From contig CAWKGA010000010.1 of NCBI GenBank assembly GCA_963849095.1, forward strand, positions 1 to 64,000: DNA of 64,000 nt, given 5' to 3'. Source of the stretch: JASHUC01 sp963849095 (GTDB lineage Bacteria > Pseudomonadota > Gammaproteobacteria > Steroidobacterales > Steroidobacteraceae). Positions 7,977-16,676 of this stretch are shown piece after piece (within the stretch, counting starts at the first letter, position 1; each line of letters begins with the position of its first letter). A program made the position numbers and the translations under genes. The notes beneath the pieces were generated by a model. It was not told the DNA's origin. It saw nothing but the letters and a program-made list of their open reading frames with translations, and ran no database searches.

Positions 7977-8056
7977 GCAATCGCTGTGACCGACCCCACG
8001 CCGCTCGTGGCGGGATTACCGTTCAATAGCGCAGCTCCGCAAGCCTAGAGGCGACC

Positions 8057-8278
8057 ATGCGTCGTGTCATCCTCTCCCTGGCCGCCGCCCTCTCGTGCTG
8101 CGGCTTATACGCCACGCCCGCCAGCGCGCTCGAACCCGCCGCATCCTCGGTATGGGCGATGACGATGCAATGTGTCAACTCGGGTGTCGCGTTCGCGGCC
8201 ATCAAAAGCTGCATGCTCGATGACCTTGATTCGAGCGATGGTAATCCGTGGAGAGGAACGCCAGCCGCCACTGACTAG
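8057..8278 (+). CDS. Small exported protein
   Basis: 73 residues. A typical Sec signal peptide (MRRVILSLAAALSCCGLYAT, cleavage near ASA) precedes a ~45-residue mature part with two Cys residues (MQCVNSG and KSCMLDD) that could form a disulfide. The sequence after the stop reads on in a neighbouring frame (LVEFFDTTNARLQSGAIDDH), so the gene may once have been longer. Confidence 0.45.
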   Translation: MRRVILSLAAALSCCGLYATPASALEPAASSVWAMTMQCVNSGVAFAAIKSCMLDDLDSSDGNPWRGTPAATD

Positions 8279-9246
8279 TCGAATTTTTCGACACGACGAA
8301 TGCCCGGCTACAAAGTGGGGCAATCGACGACCACGAAGCTCGCCTGGAGTTTTATACCCACGTCCACGATGCGCTCGATAAGTTCATGTCATCAGACCAG
8401 CGCACCGCACTTGCCATGATGACGCCGATACCCGAGCACTCGGGCGCCGGGGCCCCGGCCGCGGATGCAAGTTGACTCCGGAGGAGCGGCGCGAGCGGGC
8501 GATCGACTAAGGGTCTCCCGGGACGACTCAGCAAGCCAGCGCCGCGACGAGCTCCGTCGATCCCTTGTCGCTTGCCAGAACCGGCTCGCCGTTGACCCAC
8601 GATTCGCGCAAATTGCCAAGAAGCTCCCGCTCGCAGGGCTGGATCACCTTTCATTCACGATGCTCGCCGACACTGCGCTGCCGACTCCACGCGAGCGCAA
8701 GGAAATCGCCGAGTTGTTCGATGAGCGCGATACGTGCTGGCGAGACAGCGAAGCGATGCACCGCACGCAGTGGCCGCCGGACATCTTTGCGCTCGTGCTC
8801 GAGCTCAACGCGAGACGAAGGACATTGGCGTCGATCTGTACAATCGACGCATCACGTACGGTCGCGCGAACAAGCGTATTCAGGACCTGCAAGACAGCTT
8901 CACCGTCGGCTCATACCGATAGTCAAGCACTACCAGGACGAGATCGCTGCCGAGAAGAAGCTGGCCGAGGAGCGCGCGGACCAGAGCGTCAGGCCGAGGC
9001 GGATCGCGCAGAACAACAGCCGAATTTGCTCAGGTGGAAACCGAGCGCGAGCAGGAAGCGGCGGACGCCGAAGCTGCCCAGGAGCAGGCCCTGCGGCAGC
9101 AACGCGCGGCGTTGTTCCTCAATGACATGCAATCCATGCAGAGACCCGTCGTGGTCGCACCTCTGCCACCGCCTCCGGTCATGCAATCGCCGATCACCAC
9201 GAACTGCTACACGTACGGAAGTTCGACCAACTGCACGTCGCGGTAG
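8275..9246 (+). pseudogene. Remnant of one or two helical proteins, multiply frameshifted
   Basis: Protein-like segments appear in succession in different frames. LVEFFDTTNARLQSGAIDDH up to 8475 is followed by TPEERRERAID with a TTG overlap at 8472. Then come ELRRSLVACQNRLAVDPRFA and TPRERKEIAELFDERD, IGVDLYNRRITYGRANKRIQ, IVKHYQDEIAAEKKLAEE, and a coiled-coil-like EREQEAADAEAAQEQALRQQ ending NCYTYGSSTNCTSR at 9246. Four or more frame changes are needed to connect them. I do not recognise the family. The last segment resembles small periplasmic Cys-containing proteins. Confidence 0.45.
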
Positions 9247-9278
9247 GACCTCGCCATCAGTTGCTCGTCGGCGCTCAC

Positions 9279-9722
9279 TGTGTGGGCGTTGGAGGCGTGA
9301 GCCGCCGCACGCGCTTCCGCCACGCCCGCAGCGCCGAGCGCTCGGCAGCGGATGCGCCGAGGGAAGCGCCCGCCGCGTCGCCCACGGCAGTCCCTGCGGC
9401 CGCACCGAGCGGACCTGCGACCAGGCTGCCCCAGGCCCGCTCCCGCAGCACCTCCGGCGTGCGTGAGAGCCCGGGAGAGGAGGCCGCGCTTCAGGGCATT
9501 CGCGGCTTGCGCGGCCGCACCCGAGTAGCTGGGGTCCACCTTCAGAATCTGCCCCGCGCTGTTGAGGTCCTGGATGGCAGACTGTGCCGCGGGATCATCC
9601 GCGAACGCCACGCGAAACTTTGTCGCGTTGGTGCGCAGCACGTTCGAGACGCGATCCGCCGCCCAGAGCCCGCGAGCACTTCCCGCGGCTGCCACATGCT
9701 CGAAGTCCTGAAATCCGCGACG
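9279..9722 (-). pseudogene. 3' remnant of a phage-type structural/hypothetical gene
   Basis: On the minus strand a protein-like frame runs FQDFEHVAAAGSARGLWAAD, VSNVLRTNATKFRVAFADDP, SAGQILKVDPSYSGAAAQAA. Near 9470 it changes frame to VLRERAWGSLVAGPLGAAAG and ends KRVRRLTPPTPTQ at about 9279. The 5' part is absent and the HigB-like gene overlaps it in antisense. It looks like the tail of a phage gene that was cut off. Product unknown. Confidence 0.4.
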
Positions 9723-9995
9723 TTCGAGACGTGGCTCACTGGACTTCGGGATCGGCAGGCGCAGGCGCGCATCAACGCGCGGATTCGGCGGCGGCTCTCG
9801 CTGGGTAACCTTGGCGATGTGAAGCCGGTCGGCTCGGGCGTGAGCGAGCTGCGGATCGATTATGGTCCGGGCTACCGCGTGTACTACGCGCAGCGCGGCA
9901 AGGCGCTGGTGCTGATCCTCTGCGGGGGCGACAAGCGCACGCAGGATGCGGACATCAAACGGGCGATCAAGCTCGCGAAGGACTGGAAGGGGTAG
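9696..9995 (+). CDS. HigB/RelE-superfamily addiction-module toxin
   Basis: 99 residues. The sequence has the pattern of the 'addiction module killer protein' group of HigB toxins: TFETWLTGLRDRQAQARINA, RRLSLGNLGDVKPVGSGVSE, LRIDYGPGYRVYYAQRG and ILCGGDKRTQDADIKRA. The conserved basic residues and the GPGYRVYY strand are intact, so the toxin is probably functional. It lies three bases before the antitoxin gene. Such toxins cleave mRNA on the ribosome. Confidence 0.85.
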   Translation: MLEVLKSATFETWLTGLRDRQAQARINARIRRRLSLGNLGDVKPVGSGVSELRIDYGPGYRVYYAQRGKALVLILCGGDKRTQDADIKRAIKLAKDWKG

Positions 9996-9998
9996 ACC

Positions 9999-10214
9999 AT
10001 GGCAACCAAGCGACGCACGAAAGAGGTCTTCACCCGGTGGGATGCCGCCGATTACTTGAAATCCGAGGCCGACATGGCGGCCTACCTCAACGCCTGCCTC
10101 GAGGAGGCGCCCGAGGATCCCGCGCTGATCGCTGCCGCGCTCGGGGACATCGCCCGCGCCCGCGGCATGGTGGAGCTCGCGAAGGCGACCGGGCTCACGC
10201 GCGAGGGCCTCTAG
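9999..10214 (+). pseudogene. HigA-type antitoxin interrupted by an amber codon
   Basis: The frame encodes FTRWDAADYLKSEADMAAYL, ALGDIARARGMVELAKATGL and TREGL, then TAG at 10212-10214. Reading through, the same frame gives KALSKDGNPSLGTVLKVLRA, which is exactly the second half of the helix-turn-helix of this antitoxin family (usually with Tyr at the TAG position). The protein therefore loses its recognition helix and C-terminus. It could still bind the toxin through its N-terminal part, or the stop could be a base error (TAC to TAG). Confidence 0.75.
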
Positions 10215-10412
10215 AAGGCGCTCTCGAAGGACGGCAACCCGAGCTTGGGGACCGTTCTCAAGGTGCTGCGCGCGCTCGGCCTGAAGTTCACCCGCAGATC
10301 GCCTGAGCGCCTCCTCACGATGTCCGTCATGGGCGCCTCACGGAGACGCGCCTCGGGGCGGCCGCACACCTCGCTGATCTTAAACTGCGATGAAAGTGCG
10401 ATAGCGAACTCC

Positions 10413-10706
10413 TCACACCGCACCCCTTCCCGAGACGTGCGCCTCGAGCGCCTCGCCGTAGAGCCGGGCGAACACCTGGGCGTAGGCCTCAGGCTTGCCC
10501 GATACGCCGCGCCCGGCGACGACCGCCCCGAGGCCTCCCTCGAGGATCGCAGCGCGGATCCGCTCGCGGCGGACGGTCACGTCAGTGACGCCATCCTCGA
10601 TGCGCCGGCCGTGATCGCCGAGGCGCCGGATCAGCCAGCGCTCGCATGTGAGGTCGACGGCGGGGGCGCGGGTGTCAACGCCTGCAGGTCGGGGCTCCGC
10701 GATCAC
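10413..10706 (-). CDS. Hypothetical protein of the replication operon
   Basis: 97 residues, started at the GTG overlapping the upstream stop (GTGA). The sequence includes RAPAVDLTCERWLIRRLGDH and SGKPEAYAQVFARLYGEALE. Similar small genes follow SSB-like genes in P4-like elements of high-GC proteobacteria, but I do not recognise a function. It is the last gene of the leftward operon. Confidence 0.55.
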   Translation of the reverse strand: MIAEPRPAGVDTRAPAVDLTCERWLIRRLGDHGRRIEDGVTDVTVRRERIRAAILEGGLGAVVAGRGVSGKPEAYAQVFARLYGEALEAHVSGRGAV

Positions 10707-10933
10707 GATACGTCGGCCTCGAGGAGGCGGCGGATCTGCTCGACCGCAAGGCCCGTGGCGGCCGCAATCGTGTGCTCAGACTGTCCGGCGGCGGCGAGCC
10801 GGCGAATGGCGGCGGACTGCTGCGCGCGATCGAGCGTGCGGAAGTGACGCATGCGGTCAACGTTGGCGCTGACACGCCCAAGCGCAGCGAGCGCGTCGAC
10901 GGTGAGCGGACCACCGATGTGGGAGCGATTCAC
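10703..10933 (-). CDS. Small helix-turn-helix protein
   Basis: 76 residues from a GTG overlapping the stop of the SSB-like gene. It contains RTLDRAQQSAAIRRLAAAGQ, then SEHTIAAATGLAVEQIRRLL, a helix-turn-helix of the type found in ParB-like or resolvase-like regulators. It probably binds DNA and may regulate replication or copy state of the element. Both ends overlap neighbouring genes, indicating translational coupling. Confidence 0.65.
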   Translation of the reverse strand: MNRSHIGGPLTVDALAALGRVSANVDRMRHFRTLDRAQQSAAIRRLAAAGQSEHTIAAATGLAVEQIRRLLEADVS

Positions 10934-11260
10934 GCGGCCTCCTGCACGGCGTTGCGCTTGCGGGCGATGTGGTACTCGGTGAGCACGGCATGGGCGAGCA
11001 GGTCCAGGGACGGCCGAGGCTCGCCGCCGCCCCGTGGCTGGTACACCTTCGGGGTGAGCTCGCCTGTGAGCGCGACGGAATCCCCGGCCTCGAGCGCGAG
11101 GATCGCCGCGACGGCCGTCTCGTCGAAGGCGATGACGTTGGCGAAGACGGCCGTCCCGGCTCGAACAGCGCACCACGGCCGTTGCGAAGGGCTTACCGGC
11201 TTGGCTCGTGCGGGACCTCGGCGCGCCGTGGAGGCGGCCGGCGAGGAGGGCGTCAATCAT
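10930..11260 (-). CDS. Single-stranded DNA-binding-like OB-fold protein (frameshifted)
   Basis: The N-terminus is in one frame (MIDALLAGRLHGAPRSRTSQ, then GKPFATAVVRCSS). The remainder is one frame over (AVFANVIAFDETAVAAILAL, GDSVALTGELTPKVYQ, LDLLAHAVLTEYHIARKRNA). Together they make a ~109-residue OB-fold protein of the short SSB-like family found beside primases in integrative elements. Removing one base near 11165 restores it. It lies directly after the candidate origin and primase gene, fitting a role in element replication. Confidence 0.7.
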
Positions 11261-11297
11261 GGGGCTGCCGCACGGTGAGGTGGGCTTCCGGCCGAGC

Positions 11298-11391
11298 GAG
11301 TGACGCGTGGTGACGCCAGCGCCTGTAGTTTTCCATGCGCGCGCGCATGTGAAAAAGAAGCGGCAGAGGCGTCACTTTGCGTCACTCGGAC
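11298..11391. other. Candidate replication origin: iterons around a GC palindrome
   Basis: Two direct GTGACGC copies (11300-11306, 11310-11316) face two inverted copies (GCGTCAC at 11369-11375 and 11379-11385), with matching 3-base spacers. Between them is a perfect 16-bp palindrome CATGCGCGCGCGCATG (11334-11349) flanked by TTTTC and GAAAA. The array lies between the primase gene (whose stop codon falls in the last iteron) and the SSB-like gene. P4-type primase-helicases bind iterons next to their gene to start replication, so this is a strong positional candidate. Confidence 0.55.
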
Positions 11392-13592
11392 TCCCATGAG
11401 CCCTCCGACTGCGCGAGTTCGATACCGAAGTAGAGCCGTTGACCGCCTGTCGAACGCTTGTACGTGAAGCCGCGCCGCTCCATCTCGGCCGGGAAGTCCT
11501 TCTGCGCGATCCACCGCTCGCCAGCGGCTTCCGCGAACTGCTGGTAACGCTGGAACAGCGCCGAGGCTTTCACCTGGCCGAGCTTGCGCACCTCGCAGTG
11601 CTCGGCGATGAACCGCCCGAGCGTGTCGGACTCCTCCCGGTACTGCCGGACCGCCTCGGTGACGATGGTGGGAGGCTTGAGGCCCTCTCGCTGCCACTCG
11701 AGGCACCCGGCGAGCGCCCAGTGCAGGATGCCGGGCAATTCCACCTCGAGCTTCTTCAAAAGGTCGCAGTCCTGCTCATCGGCGGGTATCGACACGGTGA
11801 ACGGCACGAGCCGCAACCGTCGCCAGATGCCCTCGTCGGTGCCATTGATGGCGGGTTTGTGGTTCCCGCGGATGACGATGCGATGGCTCGGTCGGAAGTC
11901 GAAGAACTCCTGATGCAAGAACCTCGCGGTGAGCGTGTCCCCGCCGGTCAAGTCCTTGAGCTTTGCCTCATCGAACTTCGCGCCCTGTGTGGTCTCGTTC
12001 ATGAGGGCGGCCCGGACACCGCGCAGTCTCGCCACGTCGTTCGGGATGCCGCCGTGACGGCGCAGCATGATGAGATCGGGCGAGACCGTGATGGCGTAGT
12101 CGCCGAGGAGGCGCTGGAGCACCTCGCAGAAGACGCTCTTGCCGTTCGCGCCCAGGCCGTAGAGGAAGTGCAGCGACTGGTCGGAGGTATCCGCCACGAG
12201 CAGATACCCGACGAAGCGCCGCAGGTACGCGTAGAGCTCATCATTGCGGTCAGTCACGCGCCACAGGAACGAGTCCCAGAGTTCCACGTCGGCGTTCGGG
12301 TCGAAGACGATCTCGGTCAAGTTGGAGATCAGGTCCTCGCGCCGGTGCGCGCGCAGCGCGCCTGTCTTGAGGTCGAGCGTCCCGTTCGCGACGTTGAGTA
12401 ACCAGCCGTTCGCGTCGAATTCGGTGAGTCGCACGGGGATGCCCGGCTCCGAGCGCGCGAGCCACACCATCGACTCAATGGCGCGCCTCGACTGCGAACG
12501 CTTGGCGTGAGCGTAGAGCTCATCGCGGTTGGGCGCCGACTTCACCTCATCGTAAATCGCAAGCGCCGTCCGCTTGCCGAGCTCCTGGACGCGGATCAAC
12601 TTCTCATCGTGCGCCCAGCGCCGACCATCCCACACGTACCAGCCGCGCTCGGGCGTAAAGCGCACGTTCTCGCCGTGCTGGCGCGCGAAGCGCTGCGCGT
12701 TGGCGATATCGGTGTCAGTGAGGGGCGCCACGCTCGCTGCCGCATAGGATGCCGGGGGCTCCTCGGGCTTTGCATCGTGCGCCTCGGGCAGCTCTTCTCC
12801 GGCAGCCTTCGCGCCCTCGAGCAGCTCCTCGATCGCGACGCGGAATCCATCCGGGTCGCGGGCCCGCAGCTCGCACGGATCCTTCGCCGCCGGCGCGACG
12901 GTGAAGAACCGAATGTGCTCGCGGAGGCGACTGCGGCCGAGTGCGGTGCGGAACTTCTCACCGCCCGCATCGGGCTCGACATGGACGTAGATTATCTGGT
13001 ACTCCTTGAGCGCCGGTGCGAAACGATCCTCGCGCCACGCGTCCGCGCCGGGGACTCCGAGGGCGTTGAACCCTGCGGCCCAGAGCGCGAGCGCATCCGT
13101 CTCGCCTTCGACCAGGATTACCGGCTCGCTCTTGAGCCGCCAGAGTCCGAAGAGTTGCTGCTTGTCGCCGCGCCGAAACCAGAACCGCGGACCGCTTGAG
13201 TCCTTGCCGGCCGCGCCTCGGTAGCGTACGCAGAGGAGCTCACCGTCATCGCCGCGGTAAGCGATCCTCACGATGGGGCGGCCGTTCTGCTCCTCGTCCG
13301 TGAACCCGCTTTCGCCCATGAGCTGCTCGGGCAGCCCTTTTGCGGCGGCGAGCTCGGCGACGGTGAGCCCTTGGGGCTTCGGCCAGATGCCGCGACCTTG
13401 AAGGGCTGCGATCACGGCCTCCTGCGAGCAACCGGCGTGACACTTCACGAGCGCGCTGCCGCCTCGGTTCTCGCTGATCGAGAGGGACGCTTGTTTGTCA
13501 TCATGCGCTGGGCAGCGAGCTGCAGAGCCTCGAGCGCCGAGGGCCTCGCGCAGCTGCGCAGCGGTGGGAACGCTCTGGGCCGCGGCGCTCAT
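11382..13592 (-). CDS. P4-family primase-helicase
   Basis: 736 residues. The N-terminal zinc-finger region has RCPAHDDKQASLSIS and ALVKCHAGCSQEAV. A TOPRIM-like segment follows (VILVEGETDALALWAAGFNA, GVPGADAW, IIYVHVEPDAGGEKF). The C-terminal D5-type SF3 helicase has Walker A LYGLGANGKSVF, the MNETTQGAKFDEAKLKDLTG region, a HRIVIRGNHKPAI motif and the GIWRRLRLVPF arginine finger. It is similar in plan to P4 alpha protein, which primes and unwinds DNA at its own origin. The ATG overlaps the stop of the preceding small gene (ATGA). All motifs look intact, so it is probably functional. Confidence 0.9.
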   Translation of the reverse strand: MSAAAQSVPTAAQLREALGARGSAARCPAHDDKQASLSISENRGGSALVKCHAGCSQEAVIAALQGRGIWPKPQGLTVAELAAAKGLPEQLMGESGFTDEEQNGRPIVRIAYRGDDGELLCVRYRGAAGKDSSGPRFWFRRGDKQQLFGLWRLKSEPVILVEGETDALALWAAGFNALGVPGADAWREDRFAPALKEYQIIYVHVEPDAGGEKFRTALGRSRLREHIRFFTVAPAAKDPCELRARDPDGFRVAIEELLEGAKAAGEELPEAHDAKPEEPPASYAAASVAPLTDTDIANAQRFARQHGENVRFTPERGWYVWDGRRWAHDEKLIRVQELGKRTALAIYDEVKSAPNRDELYAHAKRSQSRRAIESMVWLARSEPGIPVRLTEFDANGWLLNVANGTLDLKTGALRAHRREDLISNLTEIVFDPNADVELWDSFLWRVTDRNDELYAYLRRFVGYLLVADTSDQSLHFLYGLGANGKSVFCEVLQRLLGDYAITVSPDLIMLRRHGGIPNDVARLRGVRAALMNETTQGAKFDEAKLKDLTGGDTLTARFLHQEFFDFRPSHRIVIRGNHKPAINGTDEGIWRRLRLVPFTVSIPADEQDCDLLKKLEVELPGILHWALAGCLEWQREGLKPPTIVTEAVRQYREESDTLGRFIAEHCEVRKLGQVKASALFQRYQQFAEAAGERWIAQKDFPAEMERRGFTYKRSTGGQRLYFGIELAQSEGSWESE

Positions 13593-13864
13593 GCCCGTCC
13601 CGCCGGTGTGGCCGTCATGAGCTGCAGGTCCTCGAGGAAGCTCTGCGCGAGATCGAACGTCTCGACGAGCACGAGCGGGCGGCCGAGCCGCTGCTGAATG
13701 AGGTGCGCAAAGTCCGCGCGCGCGGCCTGATAGTGGCGCCAGGCCGCACCGCGAAGCGCCTGCGGCCGCTCGGGCTCCCAGTTGACGGCGATCGGGAATC
13801 GCGCCGTCGGGTCGTAAACGAACTCAGCGAAGAGGCCGCCGGCGATGCGGTAGCGGAGCTTCAC
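13589..13864 (-). CDS. Hypothetical protein coupled to the primase gene
   Basis: About 91 residues from GTG (VKLRYRIAGGLFAEFVYDPT, then AAWRHYQAARADFAHLIQQR). A longer frame goes up to 13942, so the start is uncertain. The stop overlaps the primase ATG. Small genes of this type precede primases in similar elements; role unknown. The stretch 13865-14130 holds no convincing gene, only the hairpin at 14072-14108. Confidence 0.55.
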   Translation of the reverse strand: MKLRYRIAGGLFAEFVYDPTARFPIAVNWEPERPQALRGAAWRHYQAARADFAHLIQQRLGRPLVLVETFDLAQSFLEDLQLMTATPAGRA

Positions 13865-14071
13865 GACGACATCGCCCGATAGAGGCGGAGCGCGCGATGA
13901 AGCTGGGTTCCCGCAAAACAACGCGCGCACAGGGACCACCATGCCGGTCTACCGACGAGGGAATAGCCGCAACTGATGCAGCTACCGCATTCTTGCGGAT
14001 TGCGCCGACGGAAAGGTACGATGCTCATGCGCGACTAGCCCTCGCGTGTGATCGTCCGGTGAAGTCAGATA

Positions 14072-14108
14072 GAACGCCCCCGCGGAGTGAAGGCCGCGCG
14101 GGGCGTTC
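14072..14108. terminator. GC-rich hairpin, possible terminator
   Basis: GAACGCCCC (14072-14080) pairs with GGGGCGTTC (14100-14108), and inner GCGG/CCGC bases extend the stem. On the plus strand it is followed by GCCGTTTTG, a short T-run. It sits between the AlpA-like gene (ends 14131) and the primase operon. Confidence 0.45.
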
Positions 14109-14130
14109 GCCGTTTTGTGGGACACGGAAG

Positions 14131-14433
14131 TCATGCGGCCTCGGTCTCCGGACCGATTCGGGGCATCAGCGACTTGCGGCGAGTGAGGAGGTCGCGAACG
14201 AGCTGACGTATCTCATCGTCAGTTGCGCCAGCGACGTGGGCCGCGAGAATCGCCTGCGTCTCGTGAGCAGGCCATGTCAACGCGCGGCCCATGCGGATGG
14301 GCGGCGTCCAGAGGCCCTCGGCGATATCGCTGTAGAGGCTGCTGCGGCCGTCGCCTCGGCGGGCGAGCACCCCCGGAAGCCGATCAAGGACGATTTCAAT
14401 CACGAACGTGTCCGTGCGGTTGACGACGGACAC
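14131..14433 (-). CDS. AlpA-like DNA-binding regulator
   Basis: 100 residues. A winged-helix of the AlpA/MerR type reads VLDRLPGVLARRGDGRSSLY, then SDIAEGLWTPPIRMGRALTW and PAHETQAILAAHVAGATDDE. In P4-like elements AlpA activates the integrase or controls excision. Position between integrase and primase genes fits that role. The start could be the MSVVN methionine or a later codon. Confidence 0.75.
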   Translation of the reverse strand: MSVVNRTDTFVIEIVLDRLPGVLARRGDGRSSLYSDIAEGLWTPPIRMGRALTWPAHETQAILAAHVAGATDDEIRQLVRDLLTRRKSLMPRIGPETEAA

Positions 14434-14521
14434 AAAAAGTACGGCTGCGTGCTATGGGCCGCGCAAGTGTGGGCTATGGGCCAATTTGGCCCACACCTCG
14501 CGGCCCAGGGTGAGTATTGGC

Positions 14522-15418
14522 CTACGCTTCGTCGATGATTTGCTTGGTGCTACGCAATCGCTTCCAGGCCTTGTCGAACACGGATTCTCTCAAGGCCAAT
14601 CGTTTCCGAACTTCCGCCTTGACGCCACTCTGGCCGGGGCTGCGCCTGGGGAGCGCGTTTGCCTGGTACCCCAATTCAGAAATGACACGGAGGATCTCCT
14701 GCTCCTGCGATAGCTGGCGTGGCAGGGGCACCGATTGTGTGGTTGGCTCTCCTTGCGGTGCCGCGCTGCTTGCTGGAAACCGGTACGATACGGCCCACTC
14801 AGAATGCGAACCGAGCCATTTGTTGAGGGCGTCGGCGTCTACTTGGTCGCAGTCTGCCCCCATGTGATTTGGAACGGTATACGGAAGACGGTCTGAGTAG
14901 TCCGACGGATTGCGAAGCGGCAGCTTGCCATCGCGTATCTCCTGCAACAGGATGTCCTTCCACCGCTTTGGCTCCCATCCCGTCGCGCGCGCCAATTCAA
15001 TCCATGCCTCCTGCAGGGTATACCGGCGCGCCACTCGTTTTGCCTCTTCTTGCACTTGATACCGCGACTCTCGTGCCTCCCGCTCGTCGGCCTTTTGATT
15101 GATCCGGCTCCAAAGATTGCCCGGCAGGTCATCGAGTTTCAGCGATTGACGGATGCGTTCGGCGGCCTCCCGGCTTACACCCCATGAAGCATCGCTCGGC
15201 AAATCTCCGTCCGCTGGTTTGCCGTTGAGCGTCTCGAACCCCTCGCTCTCCACGATTCCCCTGGCGAGCTCGTATAGATGCAGCTCGGCGAATGCGATCG
15301 CGACGTTGCGCCTGACGCTATTGTCGCGCCCTTCCTTTTGCCACGCTGCTGGGCGCGCATCCACGACTGAGTCTGCGAGTGACGGGATGATTTCGGAAAT
15401 ACCGACGAAGTCTTCCAC
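14522..15418 (-). CDS. Hypothetical element protein downstream of integrase
   Basis: 298 residues from a GTG with GGAGG about six bases upstream (VEDFVGISEIIPSLADSVVD). It is helical throughout, with YTLQEAWIELARATGWEPKR followed by a basic C-terminal region (PGQSGVKAEVRKRLALRESV) that looks like a small DNA-binding winged helix. There are no catalytic motifs. It lies 32 bases after the integrase stop and has somewhat lower GC than its neighbours, suggesting separate acquisition. A cargo (for example defence or regulatory) gene is possible but not shown. Confidence 0.6.
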   Translation of the reverse strand: MEDFVGISEIIPSLADSVVDARPAAWQKEGRDNSVRRNVAIAFAELHLYELARGIVESEGFETLNGKPADGDLPSDASWGVSREAAERIRQSLKLDDLPGNLWSRINQKADEREARESRYQVQEEAKRVARRYTLQEAWIELARATGWEPKRWKDILLQEIRDGKLPLRNPSDYSDRLPYTVPNHMGADCDQVDADALNKWLGSHSEWAVSYRFPASSAAPQGEPTTQSVPLPRQLSQEQEILRVISELGYQANALPRRSPGQSGVKAEVRKRLALRESVFDKAWKRLRSTKQIIDEA

Positions 15419-15449
15419 GTGGGCCTCCGCGCGAGCTCGTGTAAGGCGG

Positions 15450-16661
15450 TCAGGCTGCTGGAACGTTCTTGCGGATCGCCACGACGTTGCCGCCGGCCTT
15501 GAGCCCATCGAGATAGTCCGCCCAGGCCTGCATCATCTTGCGGCGCTCCGCAAGCCGTTGGGCGCGGTTGTACGCGGCGCGCACTTTGTTGCGTTCCTGG
15601 TGGGCGAGCTGCAGCTCGATCACATCCGGCGGGAAGCCTTGTTCATTGAGGAGCGTGGACGCCATCGCCCGGAAACCGTGGGCAGTCATCTCGTCTCGGG
15701 CGAAGCCCAGGCGTCGGAGCGCGGCGTTGAGGGTGTTCTCGCTGATCGGTCGCTCCCTGCTGCGAAGGCCCGGGAAGACTAGCTGACCGTTGGCAGTGAG
15801 TGGCTCAAGGTCGCGCAGAATCTCCACGGCCTGTCGCGAGAGCGGGACGACGTGCGCGTCCCTCATTTTCATTCGCGGACCTGGGATGCGCCACTCGGCG
15901 CCCTTGAGGTCGAATTCCCTCCACGCGGCACCGCGGAGCTCGCCAGGGCGCAGGAAGACGAGCGGCGCGAGCTTGAGAGCCGCGATCGTGGGCGGGTCGC
16001 CCTGGTAGCCGTCGATCGCGCGCAGGAGTTCGCCGACTCGGCCGGGCTCGGTGATCGCTGCACGGTTCTTCGTGACCACAGGGGCGAGCGCACCGCGGAG
16101 GTCCGCCGTGATGTCGCGCTCGGCGCGGCCGGTCGCAATGGCATAGCGGAAGATCTGCCCGACGCGCTGCTTAGCACGCGTCGCCGTCTCGTGCATCCCT
16201 TTGTGCTCGATCGGCCGCAGCACCGCGAGAAGATCCGGCGCCTTGATCTCGCTGATGAGCTTCTCGCCGAGCTTGGGGTAGATGAACTCCCCGAGCATCC
16301 ACCGCGCCTTGTCGAGCGTGACCTGTGCGAGCTTGGCGCCCTGGATGCCGAGCCACTCCTCGGCGATCGCCTTGAGCGTGTCGGACTGAATGATCTTGTT
16401 CGCTTGCTTGCGCTCGCTCGGGTCCACCGCGCGCGCGAGGAGCTTGCGGGCATCGTCACGCTCTTCGCGAGCCCGCCGGAGGTTCACATCGGGGTACGTG
16501 CCAATGGCGAGCAGCTTCTCCTTGCCGCCGTAGCGGTATTTCAGGCGCCACCGGCGCCCCCCCGAGGGGGTGACCATCAGGTACAGGCCCCCTCCGTCAA
16601 ACAGCTTGTAGGGCTTTTGGCGCGGCTTGGCGGTGCGGATCTGCGTGTCGGTGAGCTTCAT
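15450..16661 (-). CDS. P4-type tyrosine integrase
   Basis: 403 residues from the ATG preceded by GGAGGGG. The N-terminal arm-binding domain (DUF4102 type) reads KLTDTQIRTAKPRQKPYKLF, DGGGLYLMVTPSGGRRWRLK. The catalytic domain has Arg in LVFLRPGELRGAAWREFD, HVVPLSRQAVEIL, HGFRAMASTLLNEQG and the LAHQERNKVRAAYNRA segment carrying the second His and Tyr. It lies next to the 3' end of the tRNA-Leu gene, reading away from it, the standard layout for tRNA-targeted P4 integrases. It catalyses integration and excision of the 3906-16858 element. Confidence 0.95.
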   Translation of the reverse strand: MKLTDTQIRTAKPRQKPYKLFDGGGLYLMVTPSGGRRWRLKYRYGGKEKLLAIGTYPDVNLRRAREERDDARKLLARAVDPSERKQANKIIQSDTLKAIAEEWLGIQGAKLAQVTLDKARWMLGEFIYPKLGEKLISEIKAPDLLAVLRPIEHKGMHETATRAKQRVGQIFRYAIATGRAERDITADLRGALAPVVTKNRAAITEPGRVGELLRAIDGYQGDPPTIAALKLAPLVFLRPGELRGAAWREFDLKGAEWRIPGPRMKMRDAHVVPLSRQAVEILRDLEPLTANGQLVFPGLRSRERPISENTLNAALRRLGFARDEMTAHGFRAMASTLLNEQGFPPDVIELQLAHQERNKVRAAYNRAQRLAERRKMMQAWADYLDGLKAGGNVVAIRKNVPAA

Positions 16662-16676
16662 GCGGTTACCCCTCCA

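Noticed and set aside
13897..14538. Plus-strand open frame of about 210 codons
   Set aside because: It overlaps the AlpA-like gene in antisense and has no start site or domain.
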